From positions 1 through 13,165 of the forward strand of contig JAFAUV010000409.1 in NCBI GenBank assembly GCA_019243075.1: a stretch of 13,165 nt of DNA, given 5' to 3'. Positions 5,855 to 12,781 of the stretch are shown in pieces (position 1 is the first letter of the stretch; the number at the start of each line of letters is the position of its first letter). Below the pieces are notes generated by a model. It did no database searches. It saw only the letters and a program-made list of their open reading frames with translations, and had not been told where the DNA came from. This stretch comes from Bradyrhizobium sp. Lineage in GTDB: Bacteria > Pseudomonadota > Alphaproteobacteria > Rhizobiales > Xanthobacteraceae. The position numbers and the translations under genes are program-made.

Positions 5855-6253
5855 CTACGCTGCGACCATGCCGCCGCTCCGGCGCAGGCCGATATATTGC
5901 AGCTCCGCGAGCACGCCGGTTGCGATCGCCTGCGCCACGATCGCGGTTTCGCCAAGCAGGTTCGGCGAGACGGTGCCCGAGAACAACAGTGCGATGCTGG
6001 CGAGCGTCCACGCTGCGTTGATGGCGATCACGGCCATCACCAGCCCTTTCGGCAACGAGGATCGCGTGGCGAGCCAGCCGACCAGCAGCGTATAGGCGAT
6101 CAGGATCAGGCCGGTCTCCCTGATCAGCCCTTCCGGAAGGTTGAGCAAGGGCGCGAGCATGCCGGCATCCAGCGTCATGCCGGCGGCGCCGACGCCGCTG
6201 AAGATGGTGTCAGCCAGCAGCGCGCGGCGCAGAAACGGGGAAGAAATGATCAT
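5855..6253 (-). CDS. Small integral membrane protein, unknown function
   Basis: A 132-residue hydrophobic protein with about four membrane segments, near residues 10-30, 43-62, 70-92 and 100-121, and a short Arg-containing tail. It starts MIISSPFLRRALLADTIFSG. The loop between the first two spans is LDAGMLAPLLNLPEGLIRE. I recognise no catalytic motif. The ATG at 6253 has GAGGAGAG upstream. It follows a 72-residue membrane protein gene with a 32-base gap, so the two form an operon. The gene is divergent, with its partner, from an XRE/MmyB-type regulator that may control it. It could be a small channel, stress or transporter-accessory protein. Confidence 0.82.
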   Translation of the reverse strand: MIISSPFLRRALLADTIFSGVGAAGMTLDAGMLAPLLNLPEGLIRETGLILIAYTLLVGWLATRSSLPKGLVMAVIAINAAWTLASIALLFSGTVSPNLLGETAIVAQAIATGVLAELQYIGLRRSGGMVAA

Positions 6254-6285
6254 GGCAGGTCTCTCCTCTCGTTGAAGGGGTGGGG

Positions 6286-6504
6286 TCAGCGGAACCAGGC
6301 GAGGACCCGGCGGGCGAGCCGGACGGGACAGAGCGACTTGCCGACGCTGCTCTCGACCGCCCGCACCTGCACGAACAGGAACAGGCTTGTGGCATGCACC
6401 AGCGGTTCGGGCATGTTGAGGGACCGCGCCAGAAGCCAAGTCGCAAGCCTTGCGGCCAACGGAAGCAGGATGGCGAGGGTGCGGACAAGGGACAGCATCA
6501 ACAT
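6286..6504 (-). CDS. Small membrane protein (72 aa), unknown function
   Basis: The frame from ATG at 6504 gives MLMLSLVRTLAILLPLAARL and then a second hydrophobic stretch near residues 32-46 (EPLVHATSLFLFVQV). It ends in a basic tail, VRLARRVLAWFR. AGGAG lies six bases before the start, and the next gene follows in the same direction with its own ribosome site. The frame runs further upstream, but that part crosses the promoter region of the divergent regulator. No family is recognised. The good ribosome site and operon position make it likely to be real despite its size. Confidence 0.6.
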   Translation of the reverse strand: MLMLSLVRTLAILLPLAARLATWLLARSLNMPEPLVHATSLFLFVQVRAVESSVGKSLCPVRLARRVLAWFR

Positions 6505-6546
6505 GGTCAGCTCCTGTGCCGCCGAACATGATCCCTTGGGCCAGTC

Positions 6547-6583
6547 AATTCGATTACCTGCCACGTAATGGAACGGGCGAATT
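6547..6583. promoter_or_regulatory. Nested inverted repeats, candidate operator for divergent genes
   Basis: In the 99-base gap between the membrane-protein operon and the XRE-family gene, AATTCG (6547-6552) pairs with CGAATT (6578-6583). Inside it ATTAC (6553-6557) pairs with GTAAT (6565-6569). XRE-type regulators commonly bind such repeats in their own divergent promoter. The arms are short and the two repeats are not concentric, so this is tentative. Confidence 0.35.
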
Positions 6584-6603
6584 TCGCGTGATAGGTTTCG
6601 ATC

Positions 6604-7425
6604 ATGAACGCATATGCATCCACGGCGAGGGCCGAGCGCCCGGCGCCTCTTCATATCGGCGAGCACCTGCGCGAATGGCGGCAGCGCCGCCATTTGAGCC
6701 AGCTCGACCTCGCTGTCGACGCCGAGATCTCGGCGCGTCACTTGAGTTTCGTGGAGACCGGCCGATCGGCACCGTCACGCGAGATGGTCCTCAAACTGGC
6801 GTCGCGATTGGACGTGCCCTTGCGAGAACGCAACGTGCTCCTTGTCGCCGCCGGCTTTGCGCCGGCCTTTCCGCAGCGCGCGCTCGATGATCCCGCGCTG
6901 AAATCGGCGCGCGAGGCGATCGGTCTGGTGCTCAAGGCGCATGAGCCCAATCCGGCATTGGCCTATGACCGGCACTGGAATCTGGTTTCCGCCAACCGCA
7001 TGGTGGCACCATTGCTCGAGGGCGTGCCGGAGCGGCTGCTCGGCCAGCCCTTCAACATCCTGCGCCTGGCCTTTCATCCGGAGGGGCTGGCGCCGCGCAC
7101 CGTCAATCTCGCCGAATGGTGCGCGCATCTGCTCGAACGCCTGCACCGCCAATGCGAGGCCACCGCCGACTCGCAGTTGCTGAAGCTCTACGACGAGCTC
7201 AGGGCTTTCAGGATTCCCGCACGGTCAGGCCCGGTGCCGGCAGACAGTGTCGCGATCCCTTTCAAGCTCCGCTACCGCGGCGAGGTGCTGAGCTTCATCT
7301 CGACCACCATGGTGTTCGGCACGCCGCTCGACATCACGCTGTCGGAGCTGGCGCTGGAGACCTTCTTCCCGGCGGACGAGCTGACTGCGGCGCGAATGCG
7401 AAGCCTCGCAGCGCGCACGGATTAA
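6604..7425 (+). CDS. XRE-family regulator with MmyB-like ligand-binding domain
   Basis: A 273-residue transcription factor. Residues 18-72 are an XRE helix-turn-helix (GEHLREWRQRRHLSQLDLA, then ISARHLSFVETGRSAPSRE), very typical of the MmyB/MltR subgroup. Residues 105-268 form the C-terminal PAS-like sensor domain of that subgroup, with ALAYDRHWNLVSANRMVAPLL near 118-138 and the closing strands RYRGEVLSFISTTMVFGTPLDITLSELALETFFP. Related actinobacterial proteins bind fatty-acid-like or other small ligands and control a neighbouring operon. The ATG at 6604 has only a weak AGG upstream, but the fold begins soon after. It is divergent from two small membrane-protein genes and lies 60 bases before a thiol oxidoreductase gene, so either could be its target. 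Confidence 0.9.
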   Translation: MNAYASTARAERPAPLHIGEHLREWRQRRHLSQLDLAVDAEISARHLSFVETGRSAPSREMVLKLASRLDVPLRERNVLLVAAGFAPAFPQRALDDPALKSAREAIGLVLKAHEPNPALAYDRHWNLVSANRMVAPLLEGVPERLLGQPFNILRLAFHPEGLAPRTVNLAEWCAHLLERLHRQCEATADSQLLKLYDELRAFRIPARSGPVPADSVAIPFKLRYRGEVLSFISTTMVFGTPLDITLSELALETFFPADELTAARMRSLAARTD

Positions 7426-7485
7426 CGCTTGTTTCGCGGCTCGTTGGGCCTATCTTGGAGCGATCGTTCTCCGGGAGGACACGCC

Positions 7486-8151
7486 ATGAGCTCGCCGAAG
7501 CCGCTGAAAATCGACATCGTTTCCGACGTGGTCTGCCCCTGGTGCTATATCGGCAAGAAGCGGATCGAGGACGCGCTGGCGCTCGTCGCCGAGGTGCCTG
7601 TCGAGGTGAATTGGCGGCCGTTCTTCCTCAATTCCTGGGTGCCGCGCGAGGGCATCAGCCGCGAGGAATATCTCACCGCCAAATTCGGCTCGCCCGAGGC
7701 CTATAAGGGCATTGCGGGCCGCGTCGTCGCGGCTGCGGGCGAGGAGGGGCTCTCCTATCATCCCGAGCTCGTGAAGCGCCAGCCCAACACCATCGATTGC
7801 CACCGCCTGATCCATTGGGCCGAAGCCGGCGGCAAGGCGGCGGCGATGAAACAGCGGCTGATGGAATTGTATTTCCGCGACGGCGGCGATCTTACCGACG
7901 TCAACGTGCTGGTCCAGGCCGCGGCCGATGTCGGGCTCGACGCCGAGGACGTGCGGCGGCGGCTTGCGAGCGAGGAGGACGTCGCGCTGATCGCAGGCCA
8001 GGCGCAGGAAGCCTCCGACAAGGGCATCTCGGGCGTGCCGACATACGTATTTGCGCAGAAATACGCGGTCTCCGGCGCCCAGCCGGCCGAGCTGCTCGCC
8101 CGCGCCATCCGCCAGGTCTCGGCGGAAATGAACGCGCAAGCGGCGGAGTAG
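7486..8151 (+). CDS. DsbA-family oxidoreductase (FrnE-like)
   Basis: A 221-residue thioredoxin-fold protein of the DsbA/FrnE group. The active site VVCPWCYIG (Cys17, Cys20) lies right after the first strand, a helical insert covers about residues 60-170, and the cis-proline loop is GISGVPTYVF (Pro185). There is no signal peptide, so it is cytoplasmic, unlike classical DsbA. FrnE-type proteins act in cytoplasmic thiol-disulfide exchange and oxidative stress; some relatives are 2-hydroxychromene-2-carboxylate isomerases, but the intact CPWC pair favours a redox role. The ATG at 7486 is preceded by GGGAGG; an in-frame upstream codon at 7429 lacks a ribosome site. It follows the MmyB-like regulator by 60 bases, possibly in one transcript, and ends in a clear terminator. 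Confidence 0.92.
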   Translation: MSSPKPLKIDIVSDVVCPWCYIGKKRIEDALALVAEVPVEVNWRPFFLNSWVPREGISREEYLTAKFGSPEAYKGIAGRVVAAAGEEGLSYHPELVKRQPNTIDCHRLIHWAEAGGKAAAMKQRLMELYFRDGGDLTDVNVLVQAAADVGLDAEDVRRRLASEEDVALIAGQAQEASDKGISGVPTYVFAQKYAVSGAQPAELLARAIRQVSAEMNAQAAE

Positions 8152-8172
8152 GCCGGTGTAACCAGCCCCTTG

Positions 8173-8197
8173 AGCCCGGCCTCGTGCCGGGCTTTTC
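8173..8197 (+). terminator. Rho-independent terminator after the DsbA-like gene
   Basis: AGCCCGGC, the loop CTCGT, and GCCGGGCT form a perfect 8-base GC-rich stem, followed by TTTT from within the stem end and then CATT. It lies 22 bases after the stop and separates this unit from the NIPSNAP gene. Confidence 0.8.
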
Positions 8198-8234
8198 ATT
8201 GCGAGACGAGCCAAACAAAACGGGAGAGAACGTC

Positions 8235-8873
8235 ATGATCTATGAACTGAGAACCTACACCGTGAAGCCCGGCAGCGTCGGCGACATGGTCAAGGCCGCG
8301 AGCACGGTTTCGCTCGACATCCGCGGCAATGATTTCGGCAAGCTCGAGGGCTATTGGTTCACCGAGATCGGCCCGCTCAATCAGGTCTTGCACATGTGGA
8401 GCTACAGCGACCTCAATGAGCGGACGCGGCTGCGCGCCGAGCTCGCCAGGAATGCGCGTTGGACCAGCGACTATCTTCCGCTGATCCGCCCCATTCTGGT
8501 GCGCCAGGAGGTGCGCCTGATGAACGCCATCAAGCCGCCGGTCGCGCCCGGTTCGACCGGCAATATCTACGAACTGCGCAACTATCGGGCCAAGCCGCTG
8601 GGTGCGGTCCGCCAATGGGCCGATGCCTTCACCGCAGCGCTGCCGGCGCGCGAGAAATATTCGAAGATCGTGGGGCTGTGGCAGACCGAAACCGGCCAGC
8701 CCAACGAAGTCTGCCACATCTGGGCCTATCCGAGCCTCGACGCACGCGCCGAAGCCCGCGCCAATGCGACGAAGGATCCCGTGTGGGCGGAATTCCTCGG
8801 CAAGGGGCCGGCATTCCTGGAAGAAATGCACTCGACCATCATGCTGCCCGCGCCACATTCGCCGTTGAAGTGA
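8235..8873 (+). CDS. NIPSNAP-family protein with two tandem domains
   Basis: A 212-residue protein made of two related ferredoxin-like domains. The first begins IYELRTYTVKPGSVGDM at residue 2, and the second begins IYELRNYRAKPLGAV near residue 112. Both continue with the family pattern of a Gly/Trp strand (EGYWFTEIGPLNQVLHMWSY; VGLWQTETGQPNEVCHIWAY) and an Arg/Ala-rich helix. NIPSNAP proteins are dimeric alpha-beta barrels of uncertain enzymatic role; several bacterial members sit in catabolic clusters. The ATG at 8235 has GGGAGAG upstream. The upstream frame only overlaps the DsbA-like gene out of phase. It seems to be its own unit, between the terminator at 8173 and a weak hairpin at 8879. 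Confidence 0.92.
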   Translation: MIYELRTYTVKPGSVGDMVKAASTVSLDIRGNDFGKLEGYWFTEIGPLNQVLHMWSYSDLNERTRLRAELARNARWTSDYLPLIRPILVRQEVRLMNAIKPPVAPGSTGNIYELRNYRAKPLGAVRQWADAFTAALPAREKYSKIVGLWQTETGQPNEVCHIWAYPSLDARAEARANATKDPVWAEFLGKGPAFLEEMHSTIMLPAPHSPLK

Positions 8874-8878
8874 GGGTG

Positions 8879-8893
8879 GACGGCTTAACCGTC
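8879..8893. terminator. Small hairpin after the NIPSNAP gene, weak terminator candidate
   Basis: GACGG-CTTAA-CCGTC is a perfect 5-base stem with a 5-base loop, six bases after the stop codon and followed by TAATATTT. The stem is short, so termination would be weak. Confidence 0.35.
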
Positions 8894-8968
8894 TAATATT
8901 TCGAACGGTGTTAATTGTCTGGACGCCGCGCGGCAGCGCCCGGCACGTCATTTCAATGAGGAAGGCAA

Positions 8969-9279
8969 ATGACCGCGAAAAAGCCCGCTTTGGGAAGCGA
9001 TTTGCGAAAGGTTGACCGTCATGTCGTGCAAGGGCACGAGTACGATGAGATTCCTGAATTGACCGCCGACTGGTTTGCCTCGGCAGATCATCGTCGTGGA
9101 GGCAAGCTCATCCCTCGCGGGCGTCCAAAGTCGGAAAACCCAAAGCAACTCGTTTCACGCGGTTGGATGCAGAGATATTGCGGTGGTTCAAGCGTTCGGG
9201 GGCCGGCTATCAGTCGCGCATCGGCGACGTTCTAGCGCGGCACATGCGGAATGCCGTGCGCAAGAAGAAAACGGGGTAG
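8969..9279 (+). pseudogene. BrnA-type antitoxin (DUF4415), broken by a one-base deletion
   Basis: ATG at 8969 follows GAGGAAGG. The first 63 codons give a typical BrnA N-terminus, with YDEIPELTADWFASA and the hinge RGRPKSENPKQLVS. At 9158-9159 the frame then goes wrong: one inserted base, turning TCACGCGG into TCACTGCGG, restores LRLDAEILRWFKRSGAGYQ and a frame that runs to the TAG at 9277-9279. That is the ribbon-helix-helix DNA-binding domain of the family, ending in the basic tail RKKKTG. Unrepaired, translation stops at 9235 and the DNA-binding part is lost. The repaired length, about 103 residues, is normal. BrnA neutralises and represses the ribonuclease toxin BrnT, normally encoded just upstream, but only 95 bases lie before it here and no toxin frame is present. 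A sequencing error is the main alternative. Confidence 0.8.
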
Positions 9280-9285
9280 AATTTC

Positions 9286-10485
9286 TCAGCGTTTTCGCAA
9301 CGCGCGGATGCAGTGGACCGCGCCGCGCGCAGTTTTGCGCGCGAGGGTGCGTGCTGTGAGCGCCGCGTGAATCAGCGTAAACAGCGGATCGTTTTGCCGC
9401 AGTGGGATCAGCACGTCGCCTATGGCGAAGCGGCCCCGCCAGATCGGATTGATCATGGGATGATCGGGAGCGGCCGTGGAGTCGGCCGAGGCGATCAGGG
9501 GATCTGCACAGAGATGGCGCGTAAGGTCCAGCGTGAGCTGAACGCCCGGTGAAAATCTTGCAAAGCGCTCGTCGACGCCAATCTTGAAGAAGAACGCGCG
9601 CGTCAGATGCCGCAGCACGATGCCGGCCCCGACCGGGGTGTCGCCGGCCCTCAGCGTCACGATCTCGCAATTGCCGGTTCTCGCCAGCGCCGGAGCAGCG
9701 CGGCGGATGAAGGCGGCGTCGCCCGCGACCTGCGCCAGCGCGGTGCCGCGCCCGCCTTTCCAGCCGCCGGCTTCCAGCTTCAGGAAGGCTTCCAGCGCGG
9801 AGGCGACCTCTTGCGGCGAGCGCGCAACGTTGAAGACGATGTCGCCATGCTCGGCAAGGCGATGGCGCTGGCGCCGCAGCTCCTTCAGCTTCTTGCCGCT
9901 TAGGGCCTCGTGGAGCAATTCGTCGGCATCGCCCCTTGCATCGAGCGAAGCGCGCAGATGCCAGCTCAGCACACGCGAGCGCAACCCGTCGCCGCGCAGC
10001 ACGCTGTTGAACGCTTTCATGGTCCTGCCATCGAGGGAGACCTCGCGGAGCAGCAATGCGCGGGCGCCGCTCGCACGCGCAACCTCGAGCAGGCGCTGCG
10101 CGGCGTTCTCCGCCTCGTCGCGGTCGAGCAGCGGCGTGCACAGCGTGCCATAGGGATGGGCGCTCGCGAGCGCGGGCAGCGGGATTTTGGCCCCCCGCCA
10201 CAGCGGCACGACGGGCATCAGCCCGATCAGTTTGTCGCCATTCCGGGCGGAAAGCGCGGAGACGCCGGTGCGCCCGGGCGCGGTCGCGTTCACCGCCAAT
10301 TCCCAATCGGGCAGGTAATAGCCGTTCGGCTCGATCGCGCGCGCGCCGAGGCCGCGCCAGTCGCCGATGTCGATGGAGGTGAGTATTGTCAGCGGCGGTT
10401 CGAAACAGGCAGCTTCGGTTCGGGCGCGCAAAGCCGTGGCATCGCCAGCCCTTCGCGCCATCGCGATGTCGACAATCTCGGCCAC
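9286..10485 (-). CDS. GNAT-family N-acetyltransferase, CelD/FemAB-like
   Basis: A protein of about 399 residues with the layout of the Acetyltransf_6 (CelD/BcsL, FemAB-like) family: an N-terminal half with GYYLPDWELAVNA and GLMPVVPLWR, and a C-terminal GNAT half. Landmarks there are LKELRRQRHRLAEHGDIVF, EAFLKLEAGGWKGGRGTAL, RAGDTPVGAGIVLRHLTRAFFFKIGVDERFARFSPG and DLTRHLCADP. Members transfer acyl or aminoacyl groups in cell-envelope or polysaccharide metabolism; the acceptor is unknown. There is no signal peptide. The start is uncertain: GTG at 10485 gives MAEIVDIAMARR, which looks natural, while ATG at 10464 and GTG at 10551 are in-frame alternatives, none with a strong ribosome site. Its stop lies seven bases from that of the broken brnA gene, coming from the other side. 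Confidence 0.85.
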   Translation of the reverse strand: MAEIVDIAMARRAGDATALRARTEAACFEPPLTILTSIDIGDWRGLGARAIEPNGYYLPDWELAVNATAPGRTGVSALSARNGDKLIGLMPVVPLWRGAKIPLPALASAHPYGTLCTPLLDRDEAENAAQRLLEVARASGARALLLREVSLDGRTMKAFNSVLRGDGLRSRVLSWHLRASLDARGDADELLHEALSGKKLKELRRQRHRLAEHGDIVFNVARSPQEVASALEAFLKLEAGGWKGGRGTALAQVAGDAAFIRRAAPALARTGNCEIVTLRAGDTPVGAGIVLRHLTRAFFFKIGVDERFARFSPGVQLTLDLTRHLCADPLIASADSTAAPDHPMINPIWRGRFAIGDVLIPLRQNDPLFTLIHAALTARTLARKTARGAVHCIRALRKR

Positions 10486-10619
10486 GTTCCGTTTCCCGCT
10501 TAACGGGCAAAACCTAGCGCAAAGTTCGGAAGAAGCCGTTTGTTCGCCCACGCAATTTGAGCGGTAACATTAATGCTCGATTCAGCATGAACGTTGTGCG
10601 CTGGGGCGCTTTTGTTTGG

Positions 10620-10665
10620 GCATGATCTTTTTCGGAAAACCGCTGCGCACTTTTCCGGATCATGC
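10620..10665. repeat. Dispersed intergenic palindromic element of Bradyrhizobium type
   Basis: GCATGATC opens the element and GATCATGC closes it, with CGGAAAA and TTTTCCG inside and a centre near CCGCTGCGCAC. The left arm carries four extra T. I know closely similar roughly 45-base palindromes (GCATGATC, CGGAAAA, a variable GC-rich loop, then the complement) as very common intergenic repeats in Bradyrhizobium and relatives. Here it lies directly after the lipoprotein-gene stop at 10668 and may shape that transcript's 3' end. Confidence 0.75.
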
Positions 10666-10667
10666 GC

Positions 10668-11075
10668 CTAAAGCGGCTCGTAGCTTTCGGTTTCGCAATT
10701 GTCTTCGGCCCCGGCACGGCGGCGGTCGACGATCGTCCCGCTCTCGATGCTGATGCGCCAGGTTTCCGCCCCGATCGCCTTTCCCGTCGCGGAATTGACC
10801 TCGGCGCGCACGCATGCCGTCCAGCCAAGACCGCGCACCTCGTGATGCGGCGCGGAGACCCTGATATTTTGCGGGTTCGAGTTGGCGGCGAACATGAAAT
10901 CGAGCTGGTCATGAACCAGCCGTTTGACGTTCGGGGGCGGCTCGGGCAGTGGCGCCTCCGTCTCCCTGGCGCGCATGAATTCAGGCACCGGGGAGCGCAC
11001 ATCGGCAAAGCCGCATCCCACCAGTGCCGGTGCCGTGGCCGCCAGGACAGCCATATGAAAGAACCCAGCCCGCAT
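10668..11075 (-). CDS. Predicted lipoprotein, unknown function
   Basis: A 135-residue protein with a lipoprotein signal, MRAGFFHMAVLAATAPALVGC; the lipobox is LVGC with the lipidated cysteine at 21. The mature part has a proline-rich linker (PLPEPPPN) and a region with VHDQLDFMFAANSNPQNIRVS, then VRGLGWTACVRAEVNSATGKAIGAETWRI shown here in pieces: VRGLGWTACVRAEVN and IGAETWRISIESG. It contains two cysteines after the lipid site (WTACVR; EDNCET), which could form a disulfide. I recognise no family beyond small secreted rhizobial proteins. The ATG at 11075 lacks a clear ribosome site; ATG at 11054 is an in-frame alternative but would shorten the signal. It is divergent from the secreted caspase-like gene, 177 bases apart. 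Confidence 0.75.
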   Translation of the reverse strand: MRAGFFHMAVLAATAPALVGCGFADVRSPVPEFMRARETEAPLPEPPPNVKRLVHDQLDFMFAANSNPQNIRVSAPHHEVRGLGWTACVRAEVNSATGKAIGAETWRISIESGTIVDRRRAGAEDNCETESYEPL

Positions 11076-11142
11076 TGCGCGATTTTAGGCGCCGGCGGTA
11101 AAAAAAGCGCCCCGGCCGACCATCACTTCCGAGGCCGCGGCC

Positions 11143-11160
11143 GATCAACAAATGCTGATC
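11143..11160. promoter_or_regulatory. Inverted repeat in the lipoprotein/caspase divergent region
   Basis: GATCA-ACAAATGC-TGATC has perfect 5-base arms 8 bases apart. It sits near the middle of the 177-base divergent gap, where an operator shared by both genes would be expected. The arms are short, so chance is possible. Confidence 0.25.
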
Positions 11161-11186
11161 AAGCGTCGAAATCGCAGCCCTCGATA

Positions 11187-11202
11187 GAACCGGTTCGAAC
11201 CG
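11187..11202. promoter_or_regulatory. Overlapping palindromes upstream of the caspase-like gene
   Basis: GAACCGGTTC (11187-11196) and CGGTTCGAACCG (11191-11202) are both perfect palindromes that share six bases, giving three alternating half-sites. They end 50 bases before the ATG of the caspase-like gene. The spacing between the two direct GAAC motifs is six, not the seven of the alphaproteobacterial LexA box. Confidence 0.35.
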
Positions 11203-11252
11203 TCGTGGGCGTGCCTGCGTCCAAAGGCCATTATTCCGATGGGAGGTGGCCC

Positions 11253-12674
11253 ATGTTCCGCAGAGCATTCTCTTGCCCAATTCTGTTAAGTGCTGCACTG
11301 GCTGCGTTGCTGGCGGCCGCCAGCCCCGCAAAGGCCGAGAACCGGGTGGCGCTCGTGATCGGCCAATCCGCCTACCGCGCGGTGCCGTCCTTGCCCAATC
11401 CGGCCAACGACGCCAAGGCGATGAGCAAGCTGCTCACCGATTCCGGTTTCGAGGTGACGACGGCCTCCGACCTTTCGCAAAAGGAATTCAACCAGAAGGT
11501 CGGCGACTTCACTGCCGAGATCGCGGCGAGAGGAGCTGATACGGTCGCGCTGGTTTTTTATGCCGGTCACGGCCTGCAGATCGACGGCGAGAATTATCTC
11601 GTGCCGGTCGACGTCGATCCCAAGCGCGAGGCCGACATCCCGCTGCAGGCGGTGCGGCTCAACGACATCCTCAACACCCTCAATTCGGTGCCGACCCGGA
11701 TGCGCATTCTCTTGCTCGATGCCTGTCGCAACAATCCATTTCCGGCGCTGAACCAGACTGCCGGCCGCGGCCTTGCGCTGGTCGACACCAAGACCGGCGC
11801 GCCCGGCACCTTCTTGTCCTATTCGACCTCGCCTGGTGCGGAGGCCGAGGACGGCGCGGGCGCCGACAGTCCCTATACCACCGCACTGCTGACGGCGGCC
11901 CGCACGCCCGGTCTGCCGATCGAGCAGGCTTTCAAGCAGGTGCGCGTTGCCGTCAACAAGGCGACCGGCGGCCGGCAGACGCCCTGGGAAAGCTCTTCGC
12001 TCACGGAAGATTTCAAATTCGTGGCCGCGAACGGTCCGGCTTCCGCCAATGCCGGCCCGATGCCCGTGACGCAAAAGCGCAGCCTGGAGCAGTGGAAACG
12101 CGACCTGCAGGGCAAGCAGCCAGATGCCGCCCATGAGATGATTGTCTCCGACGGCACGCCGGAAGCCTATCAGGCCTTTGATGCGCTGTTTGCGCGCTCG
12201 CCGTTCGCGGCCGAAGTGCGCGAGTGGATCGTGCTCCGCCACAAGATGGCGGCGTGGCATGAAGCCGTGACAATCAACACCGCGGCGAGCTACCGTTCGT
12301 TCCTCGCCGAATATCCCGACACCGATCTGTCGATCCCCGCGCGCACGCTGATCGAGCGGCTGCGCTTCCGCCCGAACCCGCCGGCACAGGTGGCCGCGCT
12401 CGTCACCTGCACGGCGCCGCCGCCGGCTCCAAACGCCCCGTCGCCGCAGATCCTGAAGAAGGCCGGAGTGGCGCCCGCGCAAGATTCGGAGCCGGTGGTC
12501 ATCAAGAAAGTTCATGCGACACCGCCGCGCGATCCCGAGCCGCCGCATCGCACCGTCCTCGCCGGTGGTCCGGTCTATGGTGGTCCGCCGATGCGCGCCG
12601 CCGGCCTCGGCTGGGGCTTTCACGGCGGCGGAATGATGATGGGACGGCCGATGGGTTTTGGCCGGCGCTTCTGA
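11253..12674 (+). CDS. Secreted caspase-like peptidase (family C14, orthocaspase/metacaspase-type)
   Basis: A 473-residue protein with a Sec signal peptide (MFRRAFSCPILLSAALAALL, cleavage after AKA at about 28). The p20 caspase fold follows at about 30-255, from NRVALVIGQSAYRAVPSLPN. The catalytic dyad is intact: YAGHG (His106) and LLLDACRNNP (Cys158), both with the usual flanking strands. SYSTSPGAEAEDGAGADSPYT near 190-210 matches the substrate-loop region of bacterial C14 proteins. Residues 270-370 hold a helical region (SLEQWKRDLQGK, TPEAYQAFDALFAR, SYRSFLAEYPDTD). The end is Pro-rich, then Gly/Met-rich (GGGMMMGRPMGFGRRF). Bacterial orthocaspases cleave after Arg or Lys; roles are mostly unknown. 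The ATG at 11253 has GGGAGG upstream, and the longer open frame upstream is antisense to the lipoprotein gene. A strong terminator follows. Confidence 0.93.
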   Translation: MFRRAFSCPILLSAALAALLAAASPAKAENRVALVIGQSAYRAVPSLPNPANDAKAMSKLLTDSGFEVTTASDLSQKEFNQKVGDFTAEIAARGADTVALVFYAGHGLQIDGENYLVPVDVDPKREADIPLQAVRLNDILNTLNSVPTRMRILLLDACRNNPFPALNQTAGRGLALVDTKTGAPGTFLSYSTSPGAEAEDGAGADSPYTTALLTAARTPGLPIEQAFKQVRVAVNKATGGRQTPWESSSLTEDFKFVAANGPASANAGPMPVTQKRSLEQWKRDLQGKQPDAAHEMIVSDGTPEAYQAFDALFARSPFAAEVREWIVLRHKMAAWHEAVTINTAASYRSFLAEYPDTDLSIPARTLIERLRFRPNPPAQVAALVTCTAPPPAPNAPSPQILKKAGVAPAQDSEPVVIKKVHATPPRDPEPPHRTVLAGGPVYGGPPMRAAGLGWGFHGGGMMMGRPMGFGRRF

Positions 12675-12697
12675 TCCAAGGTTACCGAAAGTTCAGG

Positions 12698-12731
12698 GAA
12701 GACCGGTCTTGCGCGCCGGTCTTCTTTTTTT
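12698..12731 (+). terminator. Strong rho-independent terminator after the caspase-like gene
   Basis: GAAGACCGG, a 9-base loop, and CCGGTCTTC form a perfect 9-base stem, followed by seven T (12725-12731). It starts 24 bases past the stop of the caspase-like gene. Confidence 0.92.
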
Positions 12732-12781
12732 GCAGCACCACCGCTAAGTTCGCCGCGGGCGACGGCAAGGGGAGAACAGGG

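Noticed and set aside
8874..8968. BrnT toxin gene upstream of the broken brnA
   Set aside because: Only 95 bases separate it from the NIPSNAP stop, too short for a roughly 90-residue toxin, and no frame with that pattern exists on either strand.
11187..11202. LexA (SOS) box upstream of the caspase-like gene
   Set aside because: The alphaproteobacterial box needs GAAC-N7-GAAC (or its complement); here the spacing is six, so I list it only as an unassigned palindrome.
10662..11252. Upstream extension of the caspase-like frame
   Set aside because: It is antisense to the lipoprotein gene and precedes a strong signal peptide with GGGAGG at its start; a signal peptide would not lie 197 residues inside a protein.
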